Positions 17,299-25,314 of a stretch of DNA of 64,000 nucleotides are shown here, piece by piece. The stretch spans positions 1 through 64,000 of the forward strand of contig CAZHTS010000005.1 of assembly GCA_964535315.1 (NCBI GenBank), written 5' to 3'. This DNA comes from CAZHTS01 sp964535315 (lineage in GTDB: Bacteria; Chloroflexota; Anaerolineae; Anaerolineales; Anaerolineaceae). How positions within the stretch are numbered: the first letter of the stretch is position 1; the number at the start of each line of letters is the position of its first letter. The translations under genes and the position numbers were made by a program. The notes beneath the pieces are model-generated. The model did not search any database. It was not told the DNA's origin and saw nothing but the letters and a program-made list of their open reading frames with translations.

Positions 17299-17327
17299 TT
17301 GACAGACCGTTGCGATGTTACTATAAT
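17299..17327 (+). promoter_or_regulatory. Consensus sigma-70 promoter of the LacI-family gene
   Basis: TTGACA (17299-17304), a 17-bp spacer and TATAAT (17322-17327): both hexamers and the spacing match consensus exactly. The predicted start near 17334 falls inside the adjoining palindrome. Confidence 0.9.
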
Positions 17328-17330
17328 ATG

Positions 17331-17356
17331 TGTTACCGGTCACATGACCGGTAACA
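17331..17356. promoter_or_regulatory. LacI-type operator overlapping the transcription start
   Basis: A perfect inverted repeat with 12-bp arms, TGTTACCGGTCA - CA - TGACCGGTAACA. It begins 4 bp after the -10 and covers the predicted start site, so a bound repressor would block initiation. It lies just upstream of a LacI-family gene, which implies autoregulation. I found no second good copy elsewhere in the window, including before the sugar-binding protein gene. Confidence 0.85.
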
Positions 17357-17400
17357 TGAAACGAGACCCGATCCGCAGAATGCAAACGGAGCCCCATCTC

Positions 17401-18411
17401 ATGAGACGTACTGGCGTTACCATTCGCGACGTAGCCCGCCTGGCAGGAGTATCCCACCAGACGGTTTCGCGCGTGATCAACGGTGACGAGCGCGTCTTGC
17501 CCGAAACACGCCAGCGCGTTCAGGAGGCAATCGGCACACTCGAATACCGCCCCAACGCCGTGGCCCGGTCGTTAGCCGAGGGGCACACCCGCATGCTGGC
17601 CTGCATCGCCCCCAATCTGACCGACTATACCTTTGCCAACATCATCGAGGGCGCCGAATATGAGGCCCGCCAGCACGGCTATTTTTTGCTGTCTACCTCA
17701 GCTGCTGAGGAAAAAACCTTTGGCGATCTGATCGAGCAACTTGTCACCAGCCAGCGAGTGGAAGCGCTGATGGTCATCAACCCCTACATCGACGACCGCT
17801 TCAAACATTTGCCGGTTGATTTTCCCAGCGTTTTCATCGGCTCGCAATCACAGAACGAAACCGTCTCATGGGTCACGCTGGACGACATGCACGCCGGGCA
17901 GTTGGCCACCCAACACCTTATTGAGCTCAATCACCACCAGATTGCCTGTGTGACGGGCCCCATTCAAGAAGATTGTTCACGCGACCGGCGTCAGGGCTTC
18001 CTCACCGCCCTGCAAGAAGCCGACCTGAACGCCGCCGACGCCCTGATTTACGAAGGCGATTGGTCGGCCACCTCTGGCTACCAGGCCGTCATGCACTTCA
18101 CCCGCCAGAATAAACCTTTCAGCGCCATTTTTGCCCACAATGATCGCATGGCCATCGGTTGTATCCACGCCCTGCGCCAGCTTGGGCGTAAGGTACCGGC
18201 AGACGTTTCGGTCATCGGCATCGACGACATGCCGTTGGCCTCTTACTTTGACCCGCCCTTGACCACCATCCGCCAGAATTCTTTCGCCATCGGCCAAGAA
18301 GCAGCCCACATCCTGCTCGAAGCCCTGGTTCAACAAAAGACTTGCTACCAATCCTCGCGTTTACCGGTTGAACTGATTGTACGGGCCTCTACAGCCCCAC
18401 ACGACGGGTAA
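17401..18411 (+). CDS. LacI-family transcriptional regulator
   Basis: A repressor of 336 residues. The N-terminal helix-turn-helix VTIRDVARLAGVSHQTVSRV (6-25) and hinge region are canonical for LacI/GalR. The periplasmic-binding-protein-like effector domain includes ACIAPNLTDYTFANII, DDMHAGQLATQHLI and VIGIDDMPLASYFDPPLTT. The ATG at 17401 is chosen because GGAG lies 9 nt before it and the HTH begins at the usual residue; ATGs at 17356 and 17380 are alternatives. Perfect promoter and operator elements precede it. Its position before a sugar importer and a beta-galactosidase suggests it controls galactoside use, with the sugar or a derivative as inducer (inference). Confidence 0.93.
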   Translation: MRRTGVTIRDVARLAGVSHQTVSRVINGDERVLPETRQRVQEAIGTLEYRPNAVARSLAEGHTRMLACIAPNLTDYTFANIIEGAEYEARQHGYFLLSTSAAEEKTFGDLIEQLVTSQRVEALMVINPYIDDRFKHLPVDFPSVFIGSQSQNETVSWVTLDDMHAGQLATQHLIELNHHQIACVTGPIQEDCSRDRRQGFLTALQEADLNAADALIYEGDWSATSGYQAVMHFTRQNKPFSAIFAHNDRMAIGCIHALRQLGRKVPADVSVIGIDDMPLASYFDPPLTTIRQNSFAIGQEAAHILLEALVQQKTCYQSSRLPVELIVRASTAPHDG

Positions 18412-18535
18412 CCCAACGTTCGCGCCCTCCCGTACAACGCCTGTGTCGATGTGATGAAATAGAAACCAACATCGCCATACCCGCCTGAACAGACGTCATG
18501 CCTATACGACACCGGCGGATGGATTCGTGTTGTCT

Positions 18536-18565
18536 GGAGCCAGAAAAATGGCTCCTGTCCAGGAG
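18536..18565 (+). promoter_or_regulatory. Competing hairpins in the leader of the binding-protein gene
   Basis: GGAGCCA - GAAAAA - TGGCTCC (18536-18555) and CTCCTG - TC - CAGGAG (18552-18565) share four bases, so only one can form at a time. Both lie upstream of a very strong Shine-Dalgarno-like sequence. The 257-bp gap between the regulator and the binding-protein gene contains no other gene that I can support. Confidence 0.4.
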
Positions 18566-18575
18566 AAACGACAGC

Positions 18576-18587
18576 AAAGGAGGTGAT
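18576..18587 (+). promoter_or_regulatory. Perfect 12-nt Shine-Dalgarno without a start codon
   Basis: AAAGGAGGTGAT is fully complementary to the 3' end of bacterial 16S rRNA, yet no ATG, GTG or TTG sits at a usable distance downstream. The gene's own site, GGAGGAG at 18654-18660, is 80 bp further on. It could be a standby ribosome site or a pairing partner for the upstream hairpins. Confidence 0.45.
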
Positions 18588-18668
18588 TTTTTCGCAAGAA
18601 TACATTCCGTTTACGCCAGATTCATCTATCGTAGGTTCAACTTTCAAAACTTTTGGAGGAGTTTAAGA

Positions 18669-20081
18669 ATGTCTCGCAAGCTGTTTGGGATTTTTTCCCT
18701 TGTGTTGATTGCCTCAATGCTGTTGGGCGCTTGCACGCCCGCAGCGACGCCGACCGCCGCCCCCGAACCGACCAAGGCTCCCGAAGCCACCAAGGCTCCG
18801 GAACCTACCAAAGCGCCCGAACCCACCAAGGCCCCCGAAGCCACCCAGGCTCCGGCCGCCGAGGAACTGACCCTGCGCTGGCGCACCCGCCCCGACAACC
18901 AGGCTGAAATTGATGTTTACAAAAAAGTCAGCGACGATCTGGACGCCAAGATGGAGAACGTCAAGCTGGTTTACGAACCCGGCGGCTCCGAGACCTCCAG
19001 CTACCAGGACGTTCTGAAGACCGAAATCGCTGCCGGCACTGCCCCGGATGTCTTCTGGATCCCCGGCACCGACGTGGCCGATTTCGCCAAGCGCGGCCTG
19101 ATCTTAAACCTCAAGGAAATGGCGGGTAAGACCGAAGGCTTCAAAAACGAAGACTTTTATCCCGGCCCGATGTTCCACCTGACCTTCAACCCCGACACCA
19201 ACAAGACCGGTGAAGCCCTGTGGGGTCTGCCCCGCGACGTCTCGACCTTCACCCTGTATCTGAACCTCGACCTGATCGAGGAAGCCGGTGCGCCTGACCC
19301 GCGTGAACTGGCCAAGAACGGGCAGTGGACCTGGGATGCCTTCCTCGAAGTTGCCAAGAAGGTTCGCGGTCTCGGCACCGACATCTATGGCTACGGCGCC
19401 AACGCCTGGTGGGGCCCCTATGGTGTCTGGTTGAACGGCGCCGGTGGCGGCTTCTACAATGCCGACCGCACCGCCTGCGGCCTGGATACCGCCGAATCGA
19501 TCGAGGGTCTGACCTTCCAGCGCAAGCTGTACGTGGACGACAAAGTTGCCGTGCCTTACGGCGAAGACTCCGAACCGCCCTTCATGGCCGGCAAGGTGGC
19601 CATGTTCCAGAACGGCCGCTGGGCCACCCCCGGTGTGCGCACCAACGCCAAGTTCAACTGGGACGTTGTTGAACTGCCGACCGGCAAGAACGGCATGGGC
19701 AACTGGCTCTTCTGGGGCGCTTATGTCGTCAACGCCAAGACCGCCCATCCCGAAGAAGCCTGGAAGCTGGTGCAGGCTCTGACGCAGGCCGAAACGCAGG
19801 CCAAGATCTCATCCCTGGGTACCAATATCCCCAGCCGCGTGAGCAAGGAAGCCCTGGATGCCTTCCTGACCTTCACCCCGCCTGCCAACAACCAGGCCTT
19901 CCTGAACGGCATCGCCGATGCCAACAAGCCGACCGCCGAAGGTCCGCTGTGGGCTGGCAACTGGCCCGACTACGACAAGATCATGGGCGCCAAGATCCAG
20001 GCCGTCCTGACCGGCAAGATGACCATCGACGAATTCAAGAGCACCATCTGCGCCGAAGCCAACAAGGCTTTCAGCAAGTAA
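18669..20081 (+). CDS. Sugar ABC transporter substrate-binding lipoprotein
   Basis: Extracellular solute-binding protein, family 1 (CUT1 importers), 470 residues. The signal peptide ends in the lipobox LLGAC (Cys22 region), so the mature protein is lipid-anchored. A flexible linker follows with repeated KAPEPT/KAPEAT units (about residues 30-65), typical of wall-less or monoderm-like Chloroflexota lipoproteins. The folded domain shows GTAPDVFWIPG and FMAGKVAMFQNGRW, common in this family. The ATG at 18669 has GGAGGAG 8 nt upstream. A strong hairpin terminator separates it from the permease genes, so it is likely expressed above them. Confidence 0.92.
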   Translation: MSRKLFGIFSLVLIASMLLGACTPAATPTAAPEPTKAPEATKAPEPTKAPEPTKAPEATQAPAAEELTLRWRTRPDNQAEIDVYKKVSDDLDAKMENVKLVYEPGGSETSSYQDVLKTEIAAGTAPDVFWIPGTDVADFAKRGLILNLKEMAGKTEGFKNEDFYPGPMFHLTFNPDTNKTGEALWGLPRDVSTFTLYLNLDLIEEAGAPDPRELAKNGQWTWDAFLEVAKKVRGLGTDIYGYGANAWWGPYGVWLNGAGGGFYNADRTACGLDTAESIEGLTFQRKLYVDDKVAVPYGEDSEPPFMAGKVAMFQNGRWATPGVRTNAKFNWDVVELPTGKNGMGNWLFWGAYVVNAKTAHPEEAWKLVQALTQAETQAKISSLGTNIPSRVSKEALDAFLTFTPPANNQAFLNGIADANKPTAEGPLWAGNWPDYDKIMGAKIQAVLTGKMTIDEFKSTICAEANKAFSK

Positions 20082-20097
20082 GTCTGTAAATCACCCG

Positions 20098-20133
20098 GGT
20101 GGTGTCTGGCGTATGACCAGACACCACCTTTTT
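20098..20133 (+). terminator. Intra-operon terminator after the binding-protein gene
   Basis: A perfect 12-bp stem GGTGGTGTCTGG / CCAGACACCACC with a 7-nt loop, followed by TTTTT. It lies between the binding protein and the first permease. Partial read-through would give many binding-protein transcripts per permease transcript. Confidence 0.88.
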
Positions 20134-20198
20134 CTGGCGCCGCCCCAGGGCGGTGGGCCACCTTCGAATGACAAATCCTCAGCTAAGGAGTAGCAGAT

Positions 20199-21878
20199 AT
20201 GGCGCCAGGCATACAGGCACCCAGCGACTCGAAGACGCGCTTACTGATCCGTGCAGTCATAATAGAACACGCACTTCTGGCACTCGCCAGCGTGGCCGGC
20301 ATGGTACTGTTGTGGCAGGGAATTTTTGCCTCCCAGGCAGCACTATGGATGCGAATTTTAATCGGCGTGGCGCTCCTGGCGATCACGGTCGCCAGCGCAG
20401 CAGCCAGTTATTTGCTCAGGGGGGGCCGTCGGTCCGGACGCACCATCTCACTGGCGGTCAACTACCTGTGCTTCTTATTCTGTTTCTTCGGCGCCATGCA
20501 CCTGCTGGGGGTTTTTACCGGCATCGACGCCCTGGCAGGCACGTTTGGCCAGGGGATTTATTGGATCGTCGGCATGCTGGCCGGTTATCTCGTCGCCGCC
20601 GCCGGCGACCGTTTCTCCACTCAGCCCGAGATTTCCGAACGCTTCCGCCAGATCGGCAAATACATCGCCATCGTTTGCTTCATCATTTTGCTCATCCAGG
20701 TCGGTCTCTTCCAGGGGCTGCTCTTCATCCTCGGCCAGCTCAATCAGGCGCTGCCGTTGGCCCTGGTCTGCGGCTCCATCCTGTTCGGGTTCACGATCTG
20801 GGCGCTGTGGCGCGAGCCTTCGGCGCAGGCCCTGCACACCAACACCTTCCAGAGTGAAGCGCTGGACGGCTACCTCTTTCTTTCCCCGAATTTACTGGGT
20901 TTCCTGTTATTCTTTGCCGGCCCGCTGCTGCTCTCCCTATACGTCAGCTTTACCGATTGGGACGCCTTTGGCAGCAAGAACTGGATCGGTCTGCAAAACT
21001 ACGCCAAAATCTTCAACCTCGTCATTCAGCCGCTGCAAAATCCCAACCAGGTGATGACCGAGGTGTTGAACTTCAAGGTCTACGACGAATTGACCCGCTT
21101 TACCCTCTTTGGCAATTCGTTCATCATCGGCGCCGAGGACAAACTGTTCTGGATTGCGCTGGGCAACACCCTGCTCTTCTGCCTGTTGGCCGTGCCGTTC
21201 AGCATCATCCCGGCCATTGTGCTGTCCAATATTCTCAACAGCAAGATCCCCGGCATGAAATTCTTCCGGGCGGTATACTTCTTGCCCTCTATCGCCGCCA
21301 CCGTCGGCGTAGCCCTCATCTGGCAATGGTTGTACAACGCCGCCGTGGGTTGGATTAACTATTTCATCACCACCGTGGTCAACTTTGCCAACAACAGCCT
21401 CGGGCTGGTCTGGGTCGACCCGCAGATGCGCTGGCTGTCCGACTCCAACACCGCGTTGCTGGCCATCATCGTCATGGCTGCCTGGCAAACGATGGGCTTC
21501 AACACTGTCCTGTTCCTGGCCGGCCTGCAAAACATCCCCAAGGAACTATACGAGGCCGCCATCGTAGACGGAGCCGGGCGTTGGGCCAAATTCTGGAAGA
21601 TCACCCTACCGCTGTTGGCCCCTACCACCTTCTTCGTGGTCACCACCACCACCATTCAGGCCCTCCAGGTCTTCGAGCAGGTCTTTATCATGACCAACCC
21701 GCCCGGAGCGCCCAACAATTCAACCCTTACGGTGGTACTCTACCTTTACCAGAGCGGTTTTCAAAATTTCCGCCAGGGGTACGCTTCGGCTGTGGCCTGG
21801 GTGTTGTTCCTGGTGATCTTCGCCGTCACGCTGATCCAGTTCCGCGGGCAGCGCAACGCCGGCGCATACGACATGTAA
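20199..21878 (+). CDS. Sugar ABC permease (MalF type) with N-terminal membrane extension
   Basis: Transmembrane subunit of the CUT1 sugar importer, 559 residues against about 300 for common family members. The core begins near residue 223 (DGYLFLSPNLLGFLLFF) and has the EAA loop EAAIVDGAGRWAKFWKITLP, which docks to the ATPase. The first 220 residues add about six hydrophobic helices (roughly 20-45, 51-73, 86-105, 118-136, 156-176, 184-203) that are not part of the transport core. MalF of enterics also has extra N-terminal helices, but fewer. AAGGAG precedes the ATG. The partner permease starts 12 bp downstream. Confidence 0.9.
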   Translation: MAPGIQAPSDSKTRLLIRAVIIEHALLALASVAGMVLLWQGIFASQAALWMRILIGVALLAITVASAAASYLLRGGRRSGRTISLAVNYLCFLFCFFGAMHLLGVFTGIDALAGTFGQGIYWIVGMLAGYLVAAAGDRFSTQPEISERFRQIGKYIAIVCFIILLIQVGLFQGLLFILGQLNQALPLALVCGSILFGFTIWALWREPSAQALHTNTFQSEALDGYLFLSPNLLGFLLFFAGPLLLSLYVSFTDWDAFGSKNWIGLQNYAKIFNLVIQPLQNPNQVMTEVLNFKVYDELTRFTLFGNSFIIGAEDKLFWIALGNTLLFCLLAVPFSIIPAIVLSNILNSKIPGMKFFRAVYFLPSIAATVGVALIWQWLYNAAVGWINYFITTVVNFANNSLGLVWVDPQMRWLSDSNTALLAIIVMAAWQTMGFNTVLFLAGLQNIPKELYEAAIVDGAGRWAKFWKITLPLLAPTTFFVVTTTTIQALQVFEQVFIMTNPPGAPNNSTLTVVLYLYQSGFQNFRQGYASAVAWVLFLVIFAVTLIQFRGQRNAGAYDM

Positions 21879-21890
21879 GGAGAGGAACTC

Positions 21891-23108
21891 ATGATCAAGT
21901 CCTATCGTTTGAGTACCATCCTGGGCCACGGCATGGCCTACCTGATCTTGAGCGTGTTTGCGTTCATCATGATCTTCCCCTTCCTGGTTATGTTTTTCAC
22001 CGCCTTCAAAGATCCCGGCGACACGTTTAATTATCCGCCGCGCCTGCTCCCACGCCAGCAGTTGAAAGCCACCGTGGCCGGATACGAAGAGCCGCTTCCG
22101 CTATACTGGATCGAAAAAGACGGCGTCCAGAAACAATATGCCCTCACCCCCAAGGGCGTTCAGATCGGTATCTACGCTGAACCGGCCCGCCCCGATGTCA
22201 CCTACCAGAAGCCCATCAAAGAAGTCAGCCCAACCGGCGGCTTCGCCACCCCTAAGAAAGTGATGTTCAACGGGAAAGAAGAAACCCTGTACGACATCCA
22301 GGTAGACGGCCAGGTGATCTCCATGCTTCAGGTGGGCCAGACCAAGCTGGGTAAATTTGTCGACCCGCAGAACCCGGCCGACGAAGTAATGGCCAATGTG
22401 CGCACCAGCCCGCAGGTCAATCAGATCTCCTGGCGGCCAGAAAACTTCAGCGAAGTGCTCAACCTGCAAAACATGGCGCGCAGTCTGACCAACACCACCC
22501 TGGTCACCCTGTTGGTGGTGGTAGGTCAGATGGTTACCTCGGTGGTGGGCGGATACGCATTTGCTCGCTTACGCTTCCCGGGCCGCGATAAATTATTCGT
22601 CGTCTACCTCGGCACCATCATGATCCCCTTTGTCGTGTTGATCATCCCGCTCTATCAATTGATGGTGCTGATCGGCTGGGTAGATAAACTTGCCTCGTTG
22701 GTCATCCCCTGGATCTTTACCGCTTACGGTACATTCCTGATGCGCCAGTTCTTCATCACCGTCCCGCGCGAGATTGAAGAAGCCGCGTTGATTGACGGCG
22801 CCTCGCGCCTGGAAATTTTGCGGCGCATCTTCCTGCCCGCCGCCGCCCCGGCGCTGGCCACCCAGGCCACCTTCACCTTCCTCTATGCCTGGAACAGCTT
22901 CTTCTGGCCGTTGGTGATCATCAACACCGGCAACTTCAACAACCACGTATTGACGTTGACCCTCAACATGTTGCGCGGCCGGGCCGCCGACAGCCCCAAC
23001 CTGGTATTGGCCGGAGCCACCCTCTCGGTGCTGCCGCCCATGATCCTCTTCATCCTGGGGCAGCGCTTCTTCATCGAAAGCGCCATGAGCAGCGGCGTCA
23101 AAGGTTAG
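21891..23108 (+). CDS. Sugar ABC permease (MalG type) with large periplasmic insertion
   Basis: Second membrane subunit of the importer, 405 residues against the usual 275-300. It has one N-terminal helix (about 14-38), the EAA loop EEAALIDGASRLEILRRIF (296-314) and a C-terminal RFFIESAMSSGVKG typical of MalG-like proteins. An additional soluble region of about 125 residues (roughly 55-180) lies between helix 1 and helix 2, on the outside face. It has beta-rich repeats such as KVMFNGKEETLYDIQVDG. The insertion may contact the lipoprotein binding partner. GGAGAGG precedes the ATG. The gene ends before a hairpin at 23131. Confidence 0.9.
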   Translation: MIKSYRLSTILGHGMAYLILSVFAFIMIFPFLVMFFTAFKDPGDTFNYPPRLLPRQQLKATVAGYEEPLPLYWIEKDGVQKQYALTPKGVQIGIYAEPARPDVTYQKPIKEVSPTGGFATPKKVMFNGKEETLYDIQVDGQVISMLQVGQTKLGKFVDPQNPADEVMANVRTSPQVNQISWRPENFSEVLNLQNMARSLTNTTLVTLLVVVGQMVTSVVGGYAFARLRFPGRDKLFVVYLGTIMIPFVVLIIPLYQLMVLIGWVDKLASLVIPWIFTAYGTFLMRQFFITVPREIEEAALIDGASRLEILRRIFLPAAAPALATQATFTFLYAWNSFFWPLVIINTGNFNNHVLTLTLNMLRGRAADSPNLVLAGATLSVLPPMILFILGQRFFIESAMSSGVKG

Positions 23109-23130
23109 GAAGTCGATTAAAATACAATCG

Positions 23131-23161
23131 TACGAGACGGCATTAAAAATGCCGTCTCGTA
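23131..23161. terminator. Hairpin between permease and beta-galactosidase genes
   Basis: A 14-bp perfect stem TACGAGACGGCATT / AATGCCGTCTCGTA with loop AAA, but no T run. It could be a 3'-end stabiliser, a weak terminator or an attenuator before the beta-galactosidase gene. Confidence 0.55.
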
Positions 23162-23204
23162 TCAGAGCATCTTATCCATAGCCCCAAGAAAAGAGCATTG
23201 TCGT

Positions 23205-25205
23205 ATGAAACTCGGTGTATGTTACTACCCAGAACACTGGCCGCAAGAACGCTGGCCAATTGATGCCCGCCTGATGCGCGAGGCCGGGCTTTCGCAGGTG
23301 CGCATTGGTGAATTCGCCTGGACCAAAATGGAGCCGGCCGACGGTCAGTTTAACTGGGATTGGCTCGACCGCGCCATCGAAACGTTGGCCGCTGAAGGGT
23401 TGAAGGTCGTGTTATGCACGCCCACCCCCACCCCTCCGGCCTGGCTGGTCACCGCCTATCCAGAAGTCCTGCCCACAGATGCCCAGGGCCGTGTGCGACG
23501 TTTTGGTTCCCGCCGTCACGTGTGCGCCAACAGCCCTATTTATCGCCGCTACAGCCAGCGCATCGCCACCGAGATGGCCAGACGCTACGGGCAGCACCCG
23601 GCAGTGATGGCCTGGCAAATCGACAACGAATTCGGCTGTCACCAGAGCACGCGCTGTTACTGCGAGCACTGCGCTCGGGCCTTTCGCGTCTGGCTGCAAA
23701 AACGCTATCACAACCTGGAGGCGCTCAACCAGGCCTGGGGAACGGAATTCTGGAACCAGCATTACAGCGCCTGGGAGCAAATTCAACCGCCCAACCTGAC
23801 GGTCACCGAAGCCAACTGTAGCCATATGCTGGATTACTATCGCTTTGCCTCCGATTCATTCGCCAGCTTCCAGCAAATGCAGATTGACGTCCTGCGCCAG
23901 TACGCCCCCGGCCACCCCCTGACGCACAACTTCATGGGCACGTTCGCCGAGATTAACACCTACGACTTTGCCAGGCCGCTCGATTTCGTCGGTTGGGATT
24001 CGTACCCCACCGGCTACCGCGAACAAATCTCGCCCGAACTGTACCGCCCGGACGAACAACGGCCCGACGACAGGCTGGCCTTCGACGTGGGTGATCCGTA
24101 CGTCACCGGTTTCTGCCATACCCTGACCTACGGCTTTAAACAACAGCCTTTCTGGGTGATGGAACAACAACCCGGGCAGGTCAACTGGGCCACTTACAAC
24201 ACCCTCGTCCGCCCTGGGGCAGTGCGGCTGTGGACCTGGCACGCCCTGGCCTGCGGCGCCGAGACGGTCATGTACTTCCGTTGGCGGGCCTGCCTGTATG
24301 CCCAGGAACAATATCACGCCGGGCTGCGCCGCCACGACGGCAGCGCCGACATGGGGTACCAGGAAATCCTGGAGATGCGCAGCGAGCGTAATCTGATGGA
24401 AGAGGTGGCGCGCCAACCGCTCAACGCCCCGGTGGCGCTCCTGATGGACTACGAAAGCCTGTGGGCGCTCGAATTGCAGCCCCACCGCAAAGAGTTCTCG
24501 TACCTGCGACATCTGTTCGTGTACTACCGGGCCCTGCAACAGGCCGGCATCGGCGTAGATATCGTGCCGGCCGACGCCGACCTGAGCAAATACCGGCTGG
24601 TCATCGCCGGCAGTGCCATCATCGCCACTCCTGAACTGGCGCAAAAGCTGACGCATTACGTCGAACAGGGTGGGACGCTCTTGCTCGGCGCGCGTACGGG
24701 CTTCAAAACCGCTTCGAATCTGGTCGTCGATCAACCGCTGCCGGGTGTGCTGCGTGACCTGACCGGTGTCACCGTCACCGGCTGGGGCGGGCTGCCAGAT
24801 GGGATCGAATTCCTCGTCGACGCCAGTATGCCCGGCCTGGACGGCGTGGCCACGTTCTGGATGGAAGCCTTGCAGCCCACCAGCGACGCCACGCGTGTGC
24901 TCGCCCGTTACACCAGCGGGCCGTACAGCGGCAGCGCCGCCCTGACCGAGAAGCATGCCGGCGCCGGACGTACCCTCTACCTGGGGATGTACCCCACCAT
25001 CCGCCAGGCCAAAGAGCTGGTGTACTGGCTGGCGCAGCAACTCGACATCCGCTACATCCCCGATTTGCCTACCGGCCTGATCCTCACCCAACGCGGCCCC
25101 TACACCCTGGCGCTCAATTTCAGCGACGATCCGCTCTCGATCACAATCGACGGTCAGGAGATCACCGCCGCCGCCCGCCAGGTCAACGTCATCCGGCGGG
25201 TGTAA
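23205..25205 (+). CDS. GH42 beta-galactosidase
   Basis: Hydrolyses terminal beta-galactosides in the cytoplasm, 666 residues, with no signal peptide. The TIM barrel begins at the N-terminus (GVCYYPEHWP). The acid/base Glu142 is in WQIDNEFG and the nucleophile Glu320 in FWVMEQQPG. Cys107, Cys151, Cys153 and Cys156 form the zinc site known in Thermus-type GH42 enzymes. The trimerisation domain (about 400-600) and a short C-terminal beta domain follow. It sits at the end of the LacI, binding protein and permease series, so it probably cleaves the imported sugar. Arabinosidase activity also occurs in this family. Confidence 0.93.
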   Translation: MKLGVCYYPEHWPQERWPIDARLMREAGLSQVRIGEFAWTKMEPADGQFNWDWLDRAIETLAAEGLKVVLCTPTPTPPAWLVTAYPEVLPTDAQGRVRRFGSRRHVCANSPIYRRYSQRIATEMARRYGQHPAVMAWQIDNEFGCHQSTRCYCEHCARAFRVWLQKRYHNLEALNQAWGTEFWNQHYSAWEQIQPPNLTVTEANCSHMLDYYRFASDSFASFQQMQIDVLRQYAPGHPLTHNFMGTFAEINTYDFARPLDFVGWDSYPTGYREQISPELYRPDEQRPDDRLAFDVGDPYVTGFCHTLTYGFKQQPFWVMEQQPGQVNWATYNTLVRPGAVRLWTWHALACGAETVMYFRWRACLYAQEQYHAGLRRHDGSADMGYQEILEMRSERNLMEEVARQPLNAPVALLMDYESLWALELQPHRKEFSYLRHLFVYYRALQQAGIGVDIVPADADLSKYRLVIAGSAIIATPELAQKLTHYVEQGGTLLLGARTGFKTASNLVVDQPLPGVLRDLTGVTVTGWGGLPDGIEFLVDASMPGLDGVATFWMEALQPTSDATRVLARYTSGPYSGSAALTEKHAGAGRTLYLGMYPTIRQAKELVYWLAQQLDIRYIPDLPTGLILTQRGPYTLALNFSDDPLSITIDGQEITAAARQVNVIRRV

Positions 25206-25229
25206 TCCGCCCTACTCTTTATCGATCGT

Positions 25230-25270
25230 GAGGAGTTGGCGCAGGTTGACGGCGCCAACTCCTCATCTTT
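25230..25270 (+). terminator. Rho-independent terminator of the beta-galactosidase gene
   Basis: Arms GAGGAGTTGGCGC (25230-25242) and GCGCCAACTCCTC (25252-25264) form a 13-bp perfect stem followed by ATCTTT. It ends the sugar locus. Confidence 0.8.
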
Positions 25271-25279
25271 TGATATAAT
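25271..25279 (+). promoter_or_regulatory. Extended -10 promoter for the zinc-ribbon/mutS genes
   Basis: TGATATAAT is an extended -10 directly after the upstream terminator. The leader to the ATG at 25315 is about 30 nt and includes AAGGAGG. Confidence 0.55.
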
Positions 25280-25314
25280 CCACACAGCGCCACTAATTGC
25301 CAAGGAGGATCAGC

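Noticed and set aside
18498..18668. Extended N-terminus of the sugar-binding protein starting at 18498
   Set aside because: It would place the lipobox far inside the chain; the ATG at 18669 has a good ribosome-binding site and gives a normal lipoprotein signal.
19104..19748. 214-codon minus-strand frame within the binding-protein gene
   Set aside because: Antisense shadow of an intact solute-binding protein; composition is Gly/Val-rich without any known pattern.
23856..25091. 411-codon minus-strand frame within the beta-galactosidase gene
   Set aside because: Antisense of an intact GH42 gene with no recognisable motif.
25246..25279. TTGACG and TATAAT as a standard -35/-10 pair
   Set aside because: The spacer is 22 bp, too long; the TGATATAAT extended -10 alone is a better explanation, and TTGACG lies in the terminator loop.
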